Assembly (NCBI GenBank): GCA_900552465.1
Contig: URZO01000011.1
Span: 22,510-86,509 of the forward strand
Length of the DNA stretch: 64,000 bases
Direction: 5' to 3'
Source: an uncultured Parabacteroides sp.
GTDB lineage: Bacteria > Bacteroidota > Bacteroidia > Bacteroidales > Tannerellaceae
This document shows positions 42,307 to 51,702 of this stretch, one piece after another. Both the position numbers and the translations under genes were made by a program. The notes below the pieces were generated by a model. It did no database searches and was not told the DNA's origin. It saw nothing but the letters and a program-made list of their open reading frames with translations. The first letter of the stretch is position 1. Every line of letters starts with the position of its first letter.

Positions 42307-45300
42307 ATGAAGTATCTGAAGTTAATCTTATCGATCCTATTTATATTTTGTCTCACCCGGACATACGCCGACGACAGCAACTACCTTTTCCGCCATTACC
42401 AGGTCGAAAACGGACTCAGCGACAATATGGCGACCTGTTGCGTACAAGACAGGAAAGGGTATATCTGGATCGGCACACGTGACGGTCTGAACCGCTTCGA
42501 CGGCTACACCTTCAAAGTCTTCCGTAACGACCCGGACGAAACCGAGACGTTGGGAAGCAACTGGATCACCTGCCTGGGATGCGACCGGGACGGTAACCTC
42601 TGGGTCGGGACGCTTTCCGGACTCTACCAATATAATGACGAGAAAGAATCATTCCGCCATATCGCCTTTACCGCAGACAAGGGAATCGACATTTTCCTGT
42701 TCGACAAGGACAACAAGCTCTGGATACTGATGGACGGAAACCTGATCCAGTATAATACGGATGACAATCAGTTCCGCATCTTCTCGTCTGAGAACAACCA
42801 GAGTTACACCTCATTCTGCATCACGCGCGAAAACAATATCTGGATCGGAAGTTCGGACGGCCATATCCTGCTACTAAACCCGGAAGAGGAAACGACGGAG
42901 TCTTATAATGTATTCGTACATTCCTCTCCGGACACGCCCCGCAAACTGTCCATGCTCTACCCTTCTCCCACGAGCGACCGTATCTACATCGCTTTCGAGC
43001 ACGACGACGTCAAAATATTCGATCCTGCGACACGCGATTACCAAGATCTCAACATCCAAAAGATCAACCAGCTTACGATCCTGATCAACAGCTTTCTGGA
43101 GAAAGACGCCAACGAACTGTGGGTCGGGACAGACTCGGGACTGTTTATTTACAGAATCGATACCGGAGAATGTACCCGCATACGGCAAGACCCGCTGGAT
43201 CCGTACGCCTTGTCAAGCCATTTCATCTCGGCATTCTGCCGGGATCGGGAAAACGGCATCTGGATTTGTTTCCACCAGAACGGCCTGAACTACTATTCCC
43301 CTTTCCGCCCTTTCCACGTACACTATCCCTGGGACGGACAGCATTCGATGAAAGGGGAAGTGATCCGGGATATCTGTACTGACATATACGGGAATATATG
43401 GGTGGGAACGGAAGATGCCGGCATCAACTGCCTGGAAAAGAAAACCGGGACATTCACCAACTATCAACCCGTACCGGGCGGCAACGGGCTTTCGCACACC
43501 AATATCCGGGGGCTGGCAACGTCGGGTGACCGGCTCTGGATCGGGCATGTCATCCATGGCATCGACCTGATGGACATCAAGACCCGGAAAGTAATTAAGC
43601 ATTACAACCTGCTGAAAGATTCGGTGACGGTGAAAAACAGTGCCGTGCGCTGCATCAAAGTCTCGCAGGAAGGTCAGATATATGTCGGCACCGACGACGG
43701 CGTGTATAAATACGACTTCCTAAACGACCGCTTCCTCTACGCCCCGCAATTCCCGCCTTTCTCGGTGAATTGCATCTACGAAGACCGCCTGGGAAGGATT
43801 TGGACCGGAATGTTCAACCGCAGTTTCTACTATAACCCGATCAGTAATTCCGGCATGTACCTGCCATACGACAAGCTGAACACGCAACGGCACAATTTCG
43901 TGAACGACGCCTGCGAAGACAAAGATGGTAATATGTGGTTCGCAACTGTGGAAGGCGTGATCAAATACGACTTCCAGACAGGCGAATCCCTGCACTACAC
44001 CGTAAAAAACGGCATGCCCAGTAACGTCGCCTTCCGCATCCTGCCCGACGAAAACGAGAACATGTGGATCAGTACGGCTAACGGCCTGGTCAGCCTCGAA
44101 CCCGGAACGGGGAAGATCACGACCTACACCGAGTCGCACGGGCTGATCACCCGCCAGTTCAACGACAATTCGGCATTCAAGGATAATGAAGGGACTTTCT
44201 ACTTCGGCTCCGTAAAGGGCTTCATCCACTTCAACCCGTCCGAAGTCATTCCGGCCGCCGAGAAGATGAATGTGCACCTCGGTAGCCTGGAAATCCAGAA
44301 CGAGGAAAGCGAGAAACGGATAATCAACAGTTCCGCCGAGTCGGAGCCGAAGAAGATCACGCTGACACACAAGCAGTCCACATTCAGCATCAACTTCTCC
44401 GCCCTCAACTTCATCGCTCCCAAATCCGTCCAATATTCATACCGGATGGGGAACACGGAATGGATACCCATAGGCGAACGTAACACGGTCTATTTCACAG
44501 AACTTCATCCGGGCGATTACACCTTTGAGGTGCGTGCCGCCAACCTGTCGAATACATGGAGCGACACGCCGACGCGGTTGAATATAACGATCCTCCCGCC
44601 CTGGTGGGCCTCGAATACGGCCTATGCTTCTTACATCGGCATCGTGCTTGCCATTCTTGCCGGTTCGTTCTGGGCCTGGCGCCTGAAGACCAAACGGGCG
44701 ATGTCCTACAATATGCAGTTGTTCGAAGACCAGAAAGAGAAGGAACTGTACCAGGCGAAGATCGACTTCTTCATCAACATCGCCCATGAGATCCGCACAC
44801 CGCTCACCCTGATCAAGAATCCGCTCGAACGGCTGTTGAAATCCGATAAGATCGGTGAAAACGAGAACAAGTCCCTCACGCTGATGGACAAGAACGTCTC
44901 GCGCCTCCTCTCGTTGGTCAACCAACTGCTGGACTTCCGCAAGACGGAGATAGAAGGATACCGCCTCAGCTTCGTGCGGACGGAAATCGTTTCGCTCCTG
45001 ACCGAGACAGCCAAACGCTTCCAGGAGTCGGCCACGGCAAACAATCTGTTGCTGAACCTCGACCTGTCATTGCCCGAACTCTATGTCTTTGTAGATAAAG
45101 AGGCGATCACCAAAATATTCAGCAACCTGTTCTCCAACGCAATCAAATATGCGGCAAGCAGCATCATCGTACGCCTCCAGCTCGCACCTGACTACGAGAC
45201 ATTCACGATCGACTTTATCAACGACGGCAAACCGATTCCTGCTGAAATAGGGGAAAAGATATTCGAACCTTTCTACCGGATGGCGGGAGATGCCGGCAAC

Positions 45301-46272
45301 AAGCCGGGCACAGGACTCGGCTTACCGCTGGCACGTTCGCTGGCGGAAATGCATCATGGTACCCTTCAGTTGACAAAATTTACCGACGGCCCGTCCATGA
45401 CCATGTTCCGCCTGACCTTGCCTGTCAAGTTGCCGGAATCCATCAAGCAGACGGAAGAAGAGGTAACGGCGCAGGCCATGCCGCAGCGGACGGACTTTAT
45501 CCACGACGAATCGCGCCCGACGATCTTGATCGTTGAAGATAACAAGGAAATGGCAACCTTCATTGCTAACGAAGTCAACCAATTATATAACGTAGCGCTG
45601 GCCGGAAACGGAGCCGAAGCGCTCGAACTACTGAAGAAACACAGTTTCCAGCTTATTATCAGCGATGTGATGATGCCTGTAATGGACGGTTTCGCCCTTT
45701 TGAAGGAGGTAAAGACGGATATAGAAATCAGCCATATCCCGGTCATCTTGCTGACGGCCAAAAACACGATGCAGTCACGCCTCGAAGGTCTGGAGTTAGG
45801 AGCCGACGCTTACATAGACAAGCCTTTCTCCACCAGCCTGCTGATGGCACAGATCTCGAACCTGATCTCGAACCGCGACAACATACGCAAGTTCTATTTC
45901 AACTCCCCGATCGCCAATATGAAATCGATGGCATACACAAAGGCGGATGAGAACTTCCTCGAAAAGCTGAACGAGATCATCAACGAGCATATCGGCAACC
46001 CCAACCTGGACGTAAACATGATTGCCGATCTGATGCACCTGAGCCGTCCGACCCTGTACCGGAAGATCCGCGCCATCTCCGACCTGACACCCAACGAACT
46101 GATCAAGATCAGCCGCCTGAAAAAAGCAGCCGAACTCCTGATACAGGGAAACATGAAGATATACGAGATATCGGAGGCAACCGGTTTCAGTTCCCAATCC
46201 TATTTCTGGTCCGCCTTCATCAAGCAGTTCGGCATGAGCCCGTCGAATTACGCGAAAGAGAACAAACAGTAA
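42307..46272 (+). CDS. hybrid two-component system regulator (HTCS)
   Basis: A 1321-residue one-protein signalling system. A signal peptide (MKYLKLILSILFIFCLTRTYA) leads into a large periplasmic sensor of two-component-propeller repeats (for example GYIWIGTRDGLNRFDGYTF and DGNLWVGTLSGLYQYN) ending in a Y_Y_Y domain. Then come one membrane span (about 775-795), a HisKA/HATPase kinase with HEIRTPLTLI (His827), and a receiver with DVMMPVMDG (Asp1120). An AraC-type HTH ends in FSSQSYFWSAFIKQFGMSPS. Such proteins usually sense a glycan fragment and activate a nearby polysaccharide utilisation locus, but no susC/susD gene is in this window. The ATG at 42307 is chosen for its signal peptide; a TATCTTTC -7-like box lies 23 bp upstream. 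Confidence 0.93.
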   Translation: MKYLKLILSILFIFCLTRTYADDSNYLFRHYQVENGLSDNMATCCVQDRKGYIWIGTRDGLNRFDGYTFKVFRNDPDETETLGSNWITCLGCDRDGNLWVGTLSGLYQYNDEKESFRHIAFTADKGIDIFLFDKDNKLWILMDGNLIQYNTDDNQFRIFSSENNQSYTSFCITRENNIWIGSSDGHILLLNPEEETTESYNVFVHSSPDTPRKLSMLYPSPTSDRIYIAFEHDDVKIFDPATRDYQDLNIQKINQLTILINSFLEKDANELWVGTDSGLFIYRIDTGECTRIRQDPLDPYALSSHFISAFCRDRENGIWICFHQNGLNYYSPFRPFHVHYPWDGQHSMKGEVIRDICTDIYGNIWVGTEDAGINCLEKKTGTFTNYQPVPGGNGLSHTNIRGLATSGDRLWIGHVIHGIDLMDIKTRKVIKHYNLLKDSVTVKNSAVRCIKVSQEGQIYVGTDDGVYKYDFLNDRFLYAPQFPPFSVNCIYEDRLGRIWTGMFNRSFYYNPISNSGMYLPYDKLNTQRHNFVNDACEDKDGNMWFATVEGVIKYDFQTGESLHYTVKNGMPSNVAFRILPDENENMWISTANGLVSLEPGTGKITTYTESHGLITRQFNDNSAFKDNEGTFYFGSVKGFIHFNPSEVIPAAEKMNVHLGSLEIQNEESEKRIINSSAESEPKKITLTHKQSTFSINFSALNFIAPKSVQYSYRMGNTEWIPIGERNTVYFTELHPGDYTFEVRAANLSNTWSDTPTRLNITILPPWWASNTAYASYIGIVLAILAGSFWAWRLKTKRAMSYNMQLFEDQKEKELYQAKIDFFINIAHEIRTPLTLIKNPLERLLKSDKIGENENKSLTLMDKNVSRLLSLVNQLLDFRKTEIEGYRLSFVRTEIVSLLTETAKRFQESATANNLLLNLDLSLPELYVFVDKEAITKIFSNLFSNAIKYAASSIIVRLQLAPDYETFTIDFINDGKPIPAEIGEKIFEPFYRMAGDAGNKPGTGLGLPLARSLAEMHHGTLQLTKFTDGPSMTMFRLTLPVKLPESIKQTEEEVTAQAMPQRTDFIHDESRPTILIVEDNKEMATFIANEVNQLYNVALAGNGAEALELLKKHSFQLIISDVMMPVMDGFALLKEVKTDIEISHIPVILLTAKNTMQSRLEGLELGADAYIDKPFSTSLLMAQISNLISNRDNIRKFYFNSPIANMKSMAYTKADENFLEKLNEIINEHIGNPNLDVNMIADLMHLSRPTLYRKIRAISDLTPNELIKISRLKKAAELLIQGNMKIYEISEATGFSSQSYFWSAFIKQFGMSPSNYAKENKQ

Positions 46273-46276
46273 TAAC

Positions 46277-46313
46277 AAAAAAGGCACGAATCCATGCGAT
46301 CCGTGCCTTTTTT
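46277..46313. terminator. bidirectional terminator
   Basis: AAAAAAGGCACG (46277-46288) pairs with CGTGCCTTTTTT (46302-46313) around a 13-nt loop. With A-runs and T-runs on both sides it can end both the HTCS transcript and the convergent acyltransferase operon. Confidence 0.9.
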
Positions 46314-46328
46314 ATACTATTTATTTTC

Positions 46329-47486
46329 TTACTCCTGATTAGCCAGATAGTTCTTCAATGGATTCGTATACATTTCCAGCATCTTCGTGCGAAGGAATGC
46401 TTCGTCTTTGTTCGGTAATACGATTTTATCCAACTGGCCTTGCAGGTATTCTTCAAATTGCTTTTTGTCCTTCAGGCCGTAGTGCTCGCTGAAACGGTGT
46501 GTTCCGGTCAGCATATCATAGGCAACATAATTGCAAGGATAGAAACGGTAATGTTTATAAATCTCCTTGTCGATGATAGTCGCAACGGCATTGATCAGTT
46601 CATTCTTCTCCATATTCGGGTCCAGCTCAGCAAGCTGATCGTTGATCGGCTGGGTCAGGGTAAAGTGGACACGTCCCTTATTATTCAGGATACCGGTCTC
46701 CATACTCAACAAGTCGTCACGCTGGCACTTTACAAACTCGGGATCGTCGCGCTTCTGCTGGAATTCCTTTGCTTTCAGGAAGTCGCAGGGGTCGAACTCG
46801 TAAGAGATCGCTACCGGGAAGATATTCAGCTCCATCAGGTTCGACAGGAAATCCTTGTCACCACTCATGTTCAGCATCTTCAGGATACTGCCCTGCGTAC
46901 GGTCGTCTGAATCCTTGGCACGGCCTTCACGCTGCGCAATCCAGACAGACTCTTTCGTCTCGGTGATCGTATGACGGATATAGGCAGAAAGTACCTTGCT
47001 CACTTCCAGCATCTGGCGCACCGGGATATTACGTTTGACAATAAAGCTGTTGTTCAGGCGTACCAACGTCTCGATCCAGGGACGGATCAGCAGATTATTG
47101 CCTATCGCAACCTGTGTCATTCCATAACCCACATCATACAGCATGACATTTAGGAAAGAAGCATCCAGTACAATGTCGCGGTGATTAGAAATAAAGGTAC
47201 AAGGCTTTTTGTCTTTCGGCAAACGGCTACGGCCGGAAATCGTCAGTGAGAAAGTGGTCTTGTTTGCCACCGTCATAACGGCTTCATACGCCAGCTTAGA
47301 CTTGAAATCTTCTTTTGTCTTAAAGGAGCGCATGGTTTCTGAAAACTCTTTCCAGTTCACATCCGGTTCTATATACCGAAAAGCCCGCTCGAAATCTTCG
47401 TTGGCAACAAGCGACTCGATCGCATCTTTTACCTCGTCGTTATTCAGCGGACGGATATCGTCAAAATTATTAATAGGAACTTCCAT
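46329..47486 (-). CDS. PlsC-type glycerophosphate acyltransferase family protein
   Basis: A 385-residue acyltransferase. The catalytic block is SNHRDIVLDASFL (an NHx4D variant of the usual HxxxxD), with a later IAQREGRAKD that resembles the glycerol-phosphate binding motif. N-terminal about 70 residues are extra to small PlsC enzymes, and the C-terminal part is all-alpha. It probably acylates a lysophospholipid at the inner face of the membrane; the exact substrate is not clear. It is the last gene of a tight operon (PASTA protein, RluD-like, Ddl, this gene) with gaps of 2, 2 and 5 bp. Confidence 0.75.
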   Translation of the reverse strand: MEVPINNFDDIRPLNNDEVKDAIESLVANEDFERAFRYIEPDVNWKEFSETMRSFKTKEDFKSKLAYEAVMTVANKTTFSLTISGRSRLPKDKKPCTFISNHRDIVLDASFLNVMLYDVGYGMTQVAIGNNLLIRPWIETLVRLNNSFIVKRNIPVRQMLEVSKVLSAYIRHTITETKESVWIAQREGRAKDSDDRTQGSILKMLNMSGDKDFLSNLMELNIFPVAISYEFDPCDFLKAKEFQQKRDDPEFVKCQRDDLLSMETGILNNKGRVHFTLTQPINDQLAELDPNMEKNELINAVATIIDKEIYKHYRFYPCNYVAYDMLTGTHRFSEHYGLKDKKQFEEYLQGQLDKIVLPNKDEAFLRTKMLEMYTNPLKNYLANQE

Positions 47487-47491
47487 ATCTT

Positions 47492-48469
47492 TTAGTTAAA
47501 CTCGTTTTCTATAATCTCTGTCATTACATTTTTTATATCCAGGCCGGCAGCCCGTACTTGCTGCGGGATAAAACTGGTTGCCGTCATACCGGGAGTGGTA
47601 TTGATTTCAAGCAGCTTCGGTTCACCATCAGCCGGAATAATATAATCCACACGGATCAGCCCTTTAGCGCCCAATATATCGTAAATCCTCGATGTCTCGC
47701 GTTGTACCTTTTCTGTCAGTTCCGCAGAAATACGGGCCGGTGTAATCTCCTGCACCTGGCCGTTATACTTGGCGTCGAAATCGAAGAACTCATTATCCGT
47801 CACAACTTCGGTAAGCGGAAACACCACTTCCTTTTCCGCTGTCTTATAGCAACCGCACGTCACCTCGGTCCCCTCTATAAAACTCTCGATGACCACTTCG
47901 CGCCCTTCGCCAAAAGCCTTCTCGATAGCCGGCTGGATTGCCGACGCCTCCTTCACTTTCGTAACTCCGAAGCTGCTGCCGCCATCGTTCGGCTTGACAA
48001 AAACCGGAAGCCCGAGGCTGCCGACCACTTCTTCGTCCGTCACGGTCTGTCCTTTAAACAGATGTATGGAACGGGCGATATTGACACCGAATCCTTTCAG
48101 ATAGTGATTGCACGCGAACTTATTGAAAGTAAGCGCACTCACAAACATCCCGCAAGAAGAATAGGGTATTCCGATCATATCGAAATATCCTTGCAAACGT
48201 CCGTCTTCTCCCGGTGTACCGTGAATCGTAATGTATGCAAAATCAAAATGTTTGACTTCGTCGTTCTCACGGAAACTAAAATCATTTTTATCTATTGGCG
48301 TATGTTCCCCTCCGGGAAGTTTCACTGCCCATTCGTTTCTTTTAACGATGGCAATATATACATTATATTTGTCTTTATCAAGAAAAGAGTAGATTCCTTC
48401 CGCACTTTTTAAAGAAATAACAATTTCAGAGGAATCACCTCCGGCCACAATAGCAATGTTCCTTTTCAT
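47492..48469 (-). CDS. ddl: D-alanine--D-alanine ligase
   Basis: A 325-residue ATP-grasp ligase that makes D-Ala-D-Ala for peptidoglycan. Motifs include the N-terminal VAGGDSSEIVISLKSAEGIY, ATP-binding FVKPNDGGSSFGVTKV and the metal-binding LEINTTPGMTATSFIPQQ. The length is normal. It lies 2 bp after the pseudouridine synthase gene and 5 bp before the acyltransferase gene in one operon, so wall precursor and membrane lipid genes are co-expressed. Confidence 0.95.
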   Translation of the reverse strand: MKRNIAIVAGGDSSEIVISLKSAEGIYSFLDKDKYNVYIAIVKRNEWAVKLPGGEHTPIDKNDFSFRENDEVKHFDFAYITIHGTPGEDGRLQGYFDMIGIPYSSCGMFVSALTFNKFACNHYLKGFGVNIARSIHLFKGQTVTDEEVVGSLGLPVFVKPNDGGSSFGVTKVKEASAIQPAIEKAFGEGREVVIESFIEGTEVTCGCYKTAEKEVVFPLTEVVTDNEFFDFDAKYNGQVQEITPARISAELTEKVQRETSRIYDILGAKGLIRVDYIIPADGEPKLLEINTTPGMTATSFIPQQVRAAGLDIKNVMTEIIENEFN

Positions 48470-48471
48470 CT

Positions 48472-49551
48472 TTATAGTTCTTTAGTATTTGCATATACGC
48501 GCCATTTATCGATCAATGCAGTCATGTCGGCAGGTATTTCGGAATCGAAAAACATTTCCTCGCCTGTAGTCGGATGGACAAAACCTAACGTCTTGGCATG
48601 GAGCGCCTGACGGGGACAAATGGCAAAACAGTTATCGATAAACTGTTTATATTTAGAAGAGGTTGTTCCTTTCAATATCTCATTTCCGCCATAACGCTCG
48701 TCGTTGAACAAGGTATGGCCGATATATTTCATATGGACGCGGATCTGGTGCGTACGTCCTGTCTCGAGACGGCATTTCACGAGCGTGACATAGCCCAGGC
48801 GTTCCTGTACGGAATAATGCGTAACGGCCGTTTTGCCCTGATCTCCCTCGGGAAACACGATCATCTGCATACGATCGCGGGGGTTGCGGCCGATGTTGCC
48901 TTCGATCCGGCCTTCGTCTTCACGCACGATGCCCCACACCAGCGCACGGTATTCGCGTTTGGTTGTCTTATGGAAAAACTGCATGCTGAGGTGTGCCTTC
49001 GCTTCCGGCTTTTTGGCGACAACAAGCAGTCCGGATGTGTCTTTATCGATACGGTGCACGAGTCCCAGTGCAGGATCGTTCGGATCGTAGGTAGGATCAT
49101 CCTTCAGGTACCAGGCAAGGGCATTCACCAGCGTGCCGGTATAGTTTCCGTGTCCGGGATGCACCACGAGTCCCGCCGGTTTATCCACCACCAGCAGGTC
49201 GTCATCTTCATACACGATTTTAATCGGAATATTTTCAGGAAGGATCTCGAATGTCCGCGGAGGCCGTGTCATCATGATCGTCACGACATCTTCCGGCTTC
49301 ACCCGGTAATTACTTTTCACCGGCTTACCGTTCGCCATGATGCAACCGGCATCGGCGGCAGACTGTATCCGATTCCTTGTAGCCCCGAACATACGGTCGA
49401 CCAGGAATTTGTCCACACGCAACAACGACTGTCCGCGATCGGCAACGAAGCGGAAGTGTTCATACAGTTGAGGGGCCTTATCCTCGCCCTCTTCAGGCTG
49501 CAACAGGTCGTCTACCTGTTCATCATCCATTTCGTCTAAAAACTCATCCAT
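48472..49551 (-). CDS. RluD-like 23S rRNA pseudouridine synthase
   Basis: A 359-residue RluA-family enzyme. An acidic N-terminus of about 25 residues precedes the S4 domain (LLRVDKFLVDRMFGATRNRI, VKSNYRVKPEDVV). The catalytic domain has the active-site motif HRIDKDTSGLLVVAKK with the catalytic Asp, then the ETGRTHQIRVHMKYIGH block. By family it isomerises uridines in helix 69 of 23S rRNA; which RluA-family site it modifies cannot be told from sequence alone. It lies 2 bp after the PASTA gene in the operon. Confidence 0.92.
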   Translation of the reverse strand: MDEFLDEMDDEQVDDLLQPEEGEDKAPQLYEHFRFVADRGQSLLRVDKFLVDRMFGATRNRIQSAADAGCIMANGKPVKSNYRVKPEDVVTIMMTRPPRTFEILPENIPIKIVYEDDDLLVVDKPAGLVVHPGHGNYTGTLVNALAWYLKDDPTYDPNDPALGLVHRIDKDTSGLLVVAKKPEAKAHLSMQFFHKTTKREYRALVWGIVREDEGRIEGNIGRNPRDRMQMIVFPEGDQGKTAVTHYSVQERLGYVTLVKCRLETGRTHQIRVHMKYIGHTLFNDERYGGNEILKGTTSSKYKQFIDNCFAICPRQALHAKTLGFVHPTTGEEMFFDSEIPADMTALIDKWRVYANTKEL

Positions 49552-49553
49552 AG

Positions 49554-50186
49554 TTAAAACCAGTTTTCTTCTTCACTATTCAACGATTCGACCGGGACAC
49601 TGTCGTCCGGGAGTCCGAGCGAGTCTGCCGGCATCTCTGCATCGCCGCTGCTAACCTTCAATACGAGCGGAGCGGTAAGCGGCACATGTTCGCCCTTTTG
49701 GAGCGTGCGTCCGTTCAGCTCGACACCCAAAGCCAGGTCTTTAAAATCGCCGGGCACATATTCGATCTCGATCTTTTCAAATCCGCGGGCACGGAGGATG
49801 GCATAAGCCTGCCGGAAAGAGAGGTCTTCCACTTCCGGAATCGTCGCCATCTGCGAGGTAAGCGCGTTGACCGTGATAAACACGATACGCCCTTCTTTCA
49901 CTTTCGAACCGGCCATCGGCACAAGCTCGACAATCGCTCCCGGCTTCACATCTTTGGAAAAGACGGAGTCAATCACGTTATAGCGTAAATTACTATTCTT
50001 GAAAAATTCGGCGGCTTCTTCGATTCCCAGTCCTTTGACATCCGGCACCACAACAGCCTCATTGTGCCGGGTGTACGCGTCGAGCCACTTCAGTGTTCCG
50101 AATATCAGAGCACAAGCCACAACGACAGCCAGCAACAAATTTAAGACGTACGGATTTTTTATCAGCTTAACTAAAAAGTCTTTCAT
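49554..50186 (-). CDS. PASTA-domain membrane protein
   Basis: A 210-residue protein with one TM (about 13-33) and about two to three PASTA repeats in the periplasm (VVVPDVKGLGIEEAAEFFKN, then IPEVEDLSFRQAYAILRARG) and a Ser/Asp/Pro-rich acidic tail. PASTA domains elsewhere bind peptidoglycan or muropeptides; here there is no attached kinase or PBP. It is the first gene of the PASTA-rluD-ddl-acyltransferase operon, which fits a cell-wall role. Its promoter overlaps the rpmH terminator. Confidence 0.85.
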   Translation of the reverse strand: MKDFLVKLIKNPYVLNLLLAVVVACALIFGTLKWLDAYTRHNEAVVVPDVKGLGIEEAAEFFKNSNLRYNVIDSVFSKDVKPGAIVELVPMAGSKVKEGRIVFITVNALTSQMATIPEVEDLSFRQAYAILRARGFEKIEIEYVPGDFKDLALGVELNGRTLQKGEHVPLTAPLVLKVSSGDAEMPADSLGLPDDSVPVESLNSEEENWF

Positions 50187-50211
50187 TTCTATCTTGTATT
50201 TGTAGGCGGAT

Positions 50212-50242
50212 CAAAAGTAGAAAACAAAGCCGTTAAAACAAA
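50212..50242 (-). promoter_or_regulatory. promoter of the PASTA-ddl operon
   Basis: On the minus strand TTTG (50242-50239), 19 bp and TACTTTTG (50219-50212) match the Bacteroidota consensus exactly. The transcript should begin near 50206, about 20 nt before the ATG. The -33 box is part of the rpmH terminator stem. Confidence 0.75.
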
Positions 50243-50281
50243 GAAAGTAAAGGCTTTTTAGTAAAAACCTCTACTTTCTTT
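50240..50281 (-). terminator. rpmH terminator hairpin
   Basis: The 10-bp arms 50240-50249 and 50272-50281 (AAAGAAAGTA/TACTTTCTTT) and an inner AGG/CCT-T5/A5 stem form a long AT-rich hairpin just after the rpmH stop codon, followed by T-rich sequence on the minus strand. Confidence 0.75.
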
Positions 50282-50306
50282 ATGAAAAATCTTCAAACGG
50301 AAAGAA

Positions 50307-50459
50307 TTATCCGTTGTATTCGTCAGAAACTGTTAATTTAGCTCTTCCTTTAGCACGACGAGAAGCTAATACTCTGCGGCCATTAGCTGTAGCCATTCTT
50401 GAACGGAAGCCGTGCTTGTTCTTTCTTTTCCGGTTGGAAGGTTGAAATGTTCTTTTCAT
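50307..50459 (-). CDS. rpmH: 50S ribosomal protein L34
   Basis: A 50-residue, strongly basic ribosomal protein: MKRTFQPSNRKRKNKHGFRS, then RMATANGRRVLASRRAKGRA, which is the family signature, and a slightly longer C-terminus (KLTVSDEYNG) than in E. coli, as is usual in Bacteroidota. In many bacteria rpmH lies beside dnaA and rnpA at the origin; here neither is present, so this is not an origin locus. It has its own perfect promoter and its own terminator. Confidence 0.97.
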   Translation of the reverse strand: MKRTFQPSNRKRKNKHGFRSRMATANGRRVLASRRAKGRAKLTVSDEYNG

Positions 50460-50509
50460 CTTTCTGTATATTATTTATTATTATCTTATTCTCATACCAA
50501 TTTGGGCTG

Positions 50510-50540
50510 CAAAGATAGAGGCTTTTTTTTAATAAACAAA
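50510..50540 (-). promoter_or_regulatory. promoter of rpmH
   Basis: On the minus strand TTTG (50540-50537), 19 bp and TATCTTTG (50517-50510) are a perfect consensus promoter, as expected for a highly expressed ribosomal protein gene. The leader is about 45 nt. Confidence 0.8.
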
Positions 50541-50601
50541 GAGTTGCCTCAAAAAACTTTCAGCAAACGACAGCCGTACCCTGCCTGAAAACGAAAGGCG
50601 A

Positions 50602-51567
50602 TTAAAATATACCACCCTTATACATATCATTAAAGTTCGTATGTTGTCCTTCCAACTTCTGCGCTTCATCGCCTTCGGGGTTCAGTTCGATCGACTTCTT
50701 CAGGTCTTCGAATGCGCCTTCCTTATCGCCTTTCAGATTTCTGGCACGACCACGTTCGGCATACGCTTTGGCAAACTCAGGTTTCAGGTCGATCACTTCG
50801 TTAAAGAAAGCGATGGCTTCGTCCAAACGCTCCTGCGCGATCAGCAGATTACCGGTCAATAAAGCGGCTTCGTCGTTGAAGGGATTCAATTCCAACGTAT
50901 TCTGATAGTCGGCAAAGGCAGCATCCAGGTTTCCCATTGCCTCATGTATGCGGCCTCTCAGCAGATAACTCGTTTCTTCTTCAGGAGCCAGCTCGATCGC
51001 CTTTTCGACATCAGGCAGCGCCTCGGCAGCCTGCGCCATAGACAATAAAATCTGGGCACGCATCAGGTAGGCATCCGTAAAGTCCTCTTTCAAGGCAATC
51101 GCTTTCGTCAGGTCGGCGATAGCACCCAACGGATCACCGGTTGTCCGTTTTGCCTTCCCCATCAGGAACCAGGCTAGGTAATTCGTATCTTCCAACTCGA
51201 GGACATGCCGGCAATCGGCAATCACATCGGCATCTTTATCCAACATAAAAAGCACGTTTATCCTTGTCAGACGCGTATTGATATGATCAGGCTCCAGTTC
51301 TACCATGCGATCCAACACCTCAAGCGCTTCTTCCGCTTTATTGGCCGTTGTATAAGCAGCAACCAGATATGTCATCGTCTCAAAATCTTCCTGCAGGTTC
51401 AGGGCTTCAGTAAAACATTTAATTGCATACGCCACCTGCCCCATCTTCTGGGCACGGACACCGTCGTATTTCAGTATATCGAATTTCTTCTGATCATTCT
51501 TAGCCTTTTCTTCTTCCGGCGTTGTTGCCTTGGATGATGAGAATAAAGATGTAAAAAAGTTTCCCAT
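50602..51567 (-). CDS. tetratricopeptide repeat protein
   Basis: A 321-residue protein with about eight TPR motifs (for example YAIKCFTEALNLQEDFETMT, AIADLTKAIALKEDFTDAYL, AIAFFNEVIDLKPEFAKAYA). No signal peptide is present: the N-terminus MGNFFTSLFSSSKATTPEEE is followed by charged residues. TPRs are protein-binding scaffolds; the partner is unknown. The ATG at 51567 is chosen because the -7 box TATCTTTG (51602-51595) lies between it and the in-frame ATG 69 bp upstream. Confidence 0.88.
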   Translation of the reverse strand: MGNFFTSLFSSSKATTPEEEKAKNDQKKFDILKYDGVRAQKMGQVAYAIKCFTEALNLQEDFETMTYLVAAYTTANKAEEALEVLDRMVELEPDHINTRLTRINVLFMLDKDADVIADCRHVLELEDTNYLAWFLMGKAKRTTGDPLGAIADLTKAIALKEDFTDAYLMRAQILLSMAQAAEALPDVEKAIELAPEEETSYLLRGRIHEAMGNLDAAFADYQNTLELNPFNDEAALLTGNLLIAQERLDEAIAFFNEVIDLKPEFAKAYAERGRARNLKGDKEGAFEDLKKSIELNPEGDEAQKLEGQHTNFNDMYKGGIF

Positions 51568-51594
51568 AACGTTCTTGCTATTAGTTTTGAACGG

Positions 51595-51602
51595 CAAAGA
51601 TA
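51595..51602 (-). promoter_or_regulatory. -7 box of the TPR gene
   Basis: TATCTTTG on the minus strand, a perfect match to TAnnTTTG, lies 28 bp before the ATG at 51567. Confidence 0.5.
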
Positions 51603-51702
51603 TAAAAAATAATGAGTCAATGGGAAAATGTGCCAATATGCCAATTGAAGAATATTTTCCCCGGCAGCTATTCGAAAATTCCCCAGCAACTAATTTGATG
51701 TT

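Noticed and set aside
42307..46272. A polysaccharide utilisation locus
   Set aside because: The hybrid regulator is the only typical member; no susC, susD or glycoside hydrolase gene lies in the window.
50307..50459. Chromosome replication origin next to rpmH
   Set aside because: No dnaA, rnpA or DnaA-box cluster is seen beside rpmH, and this gene is often away from the origin in this phylum.
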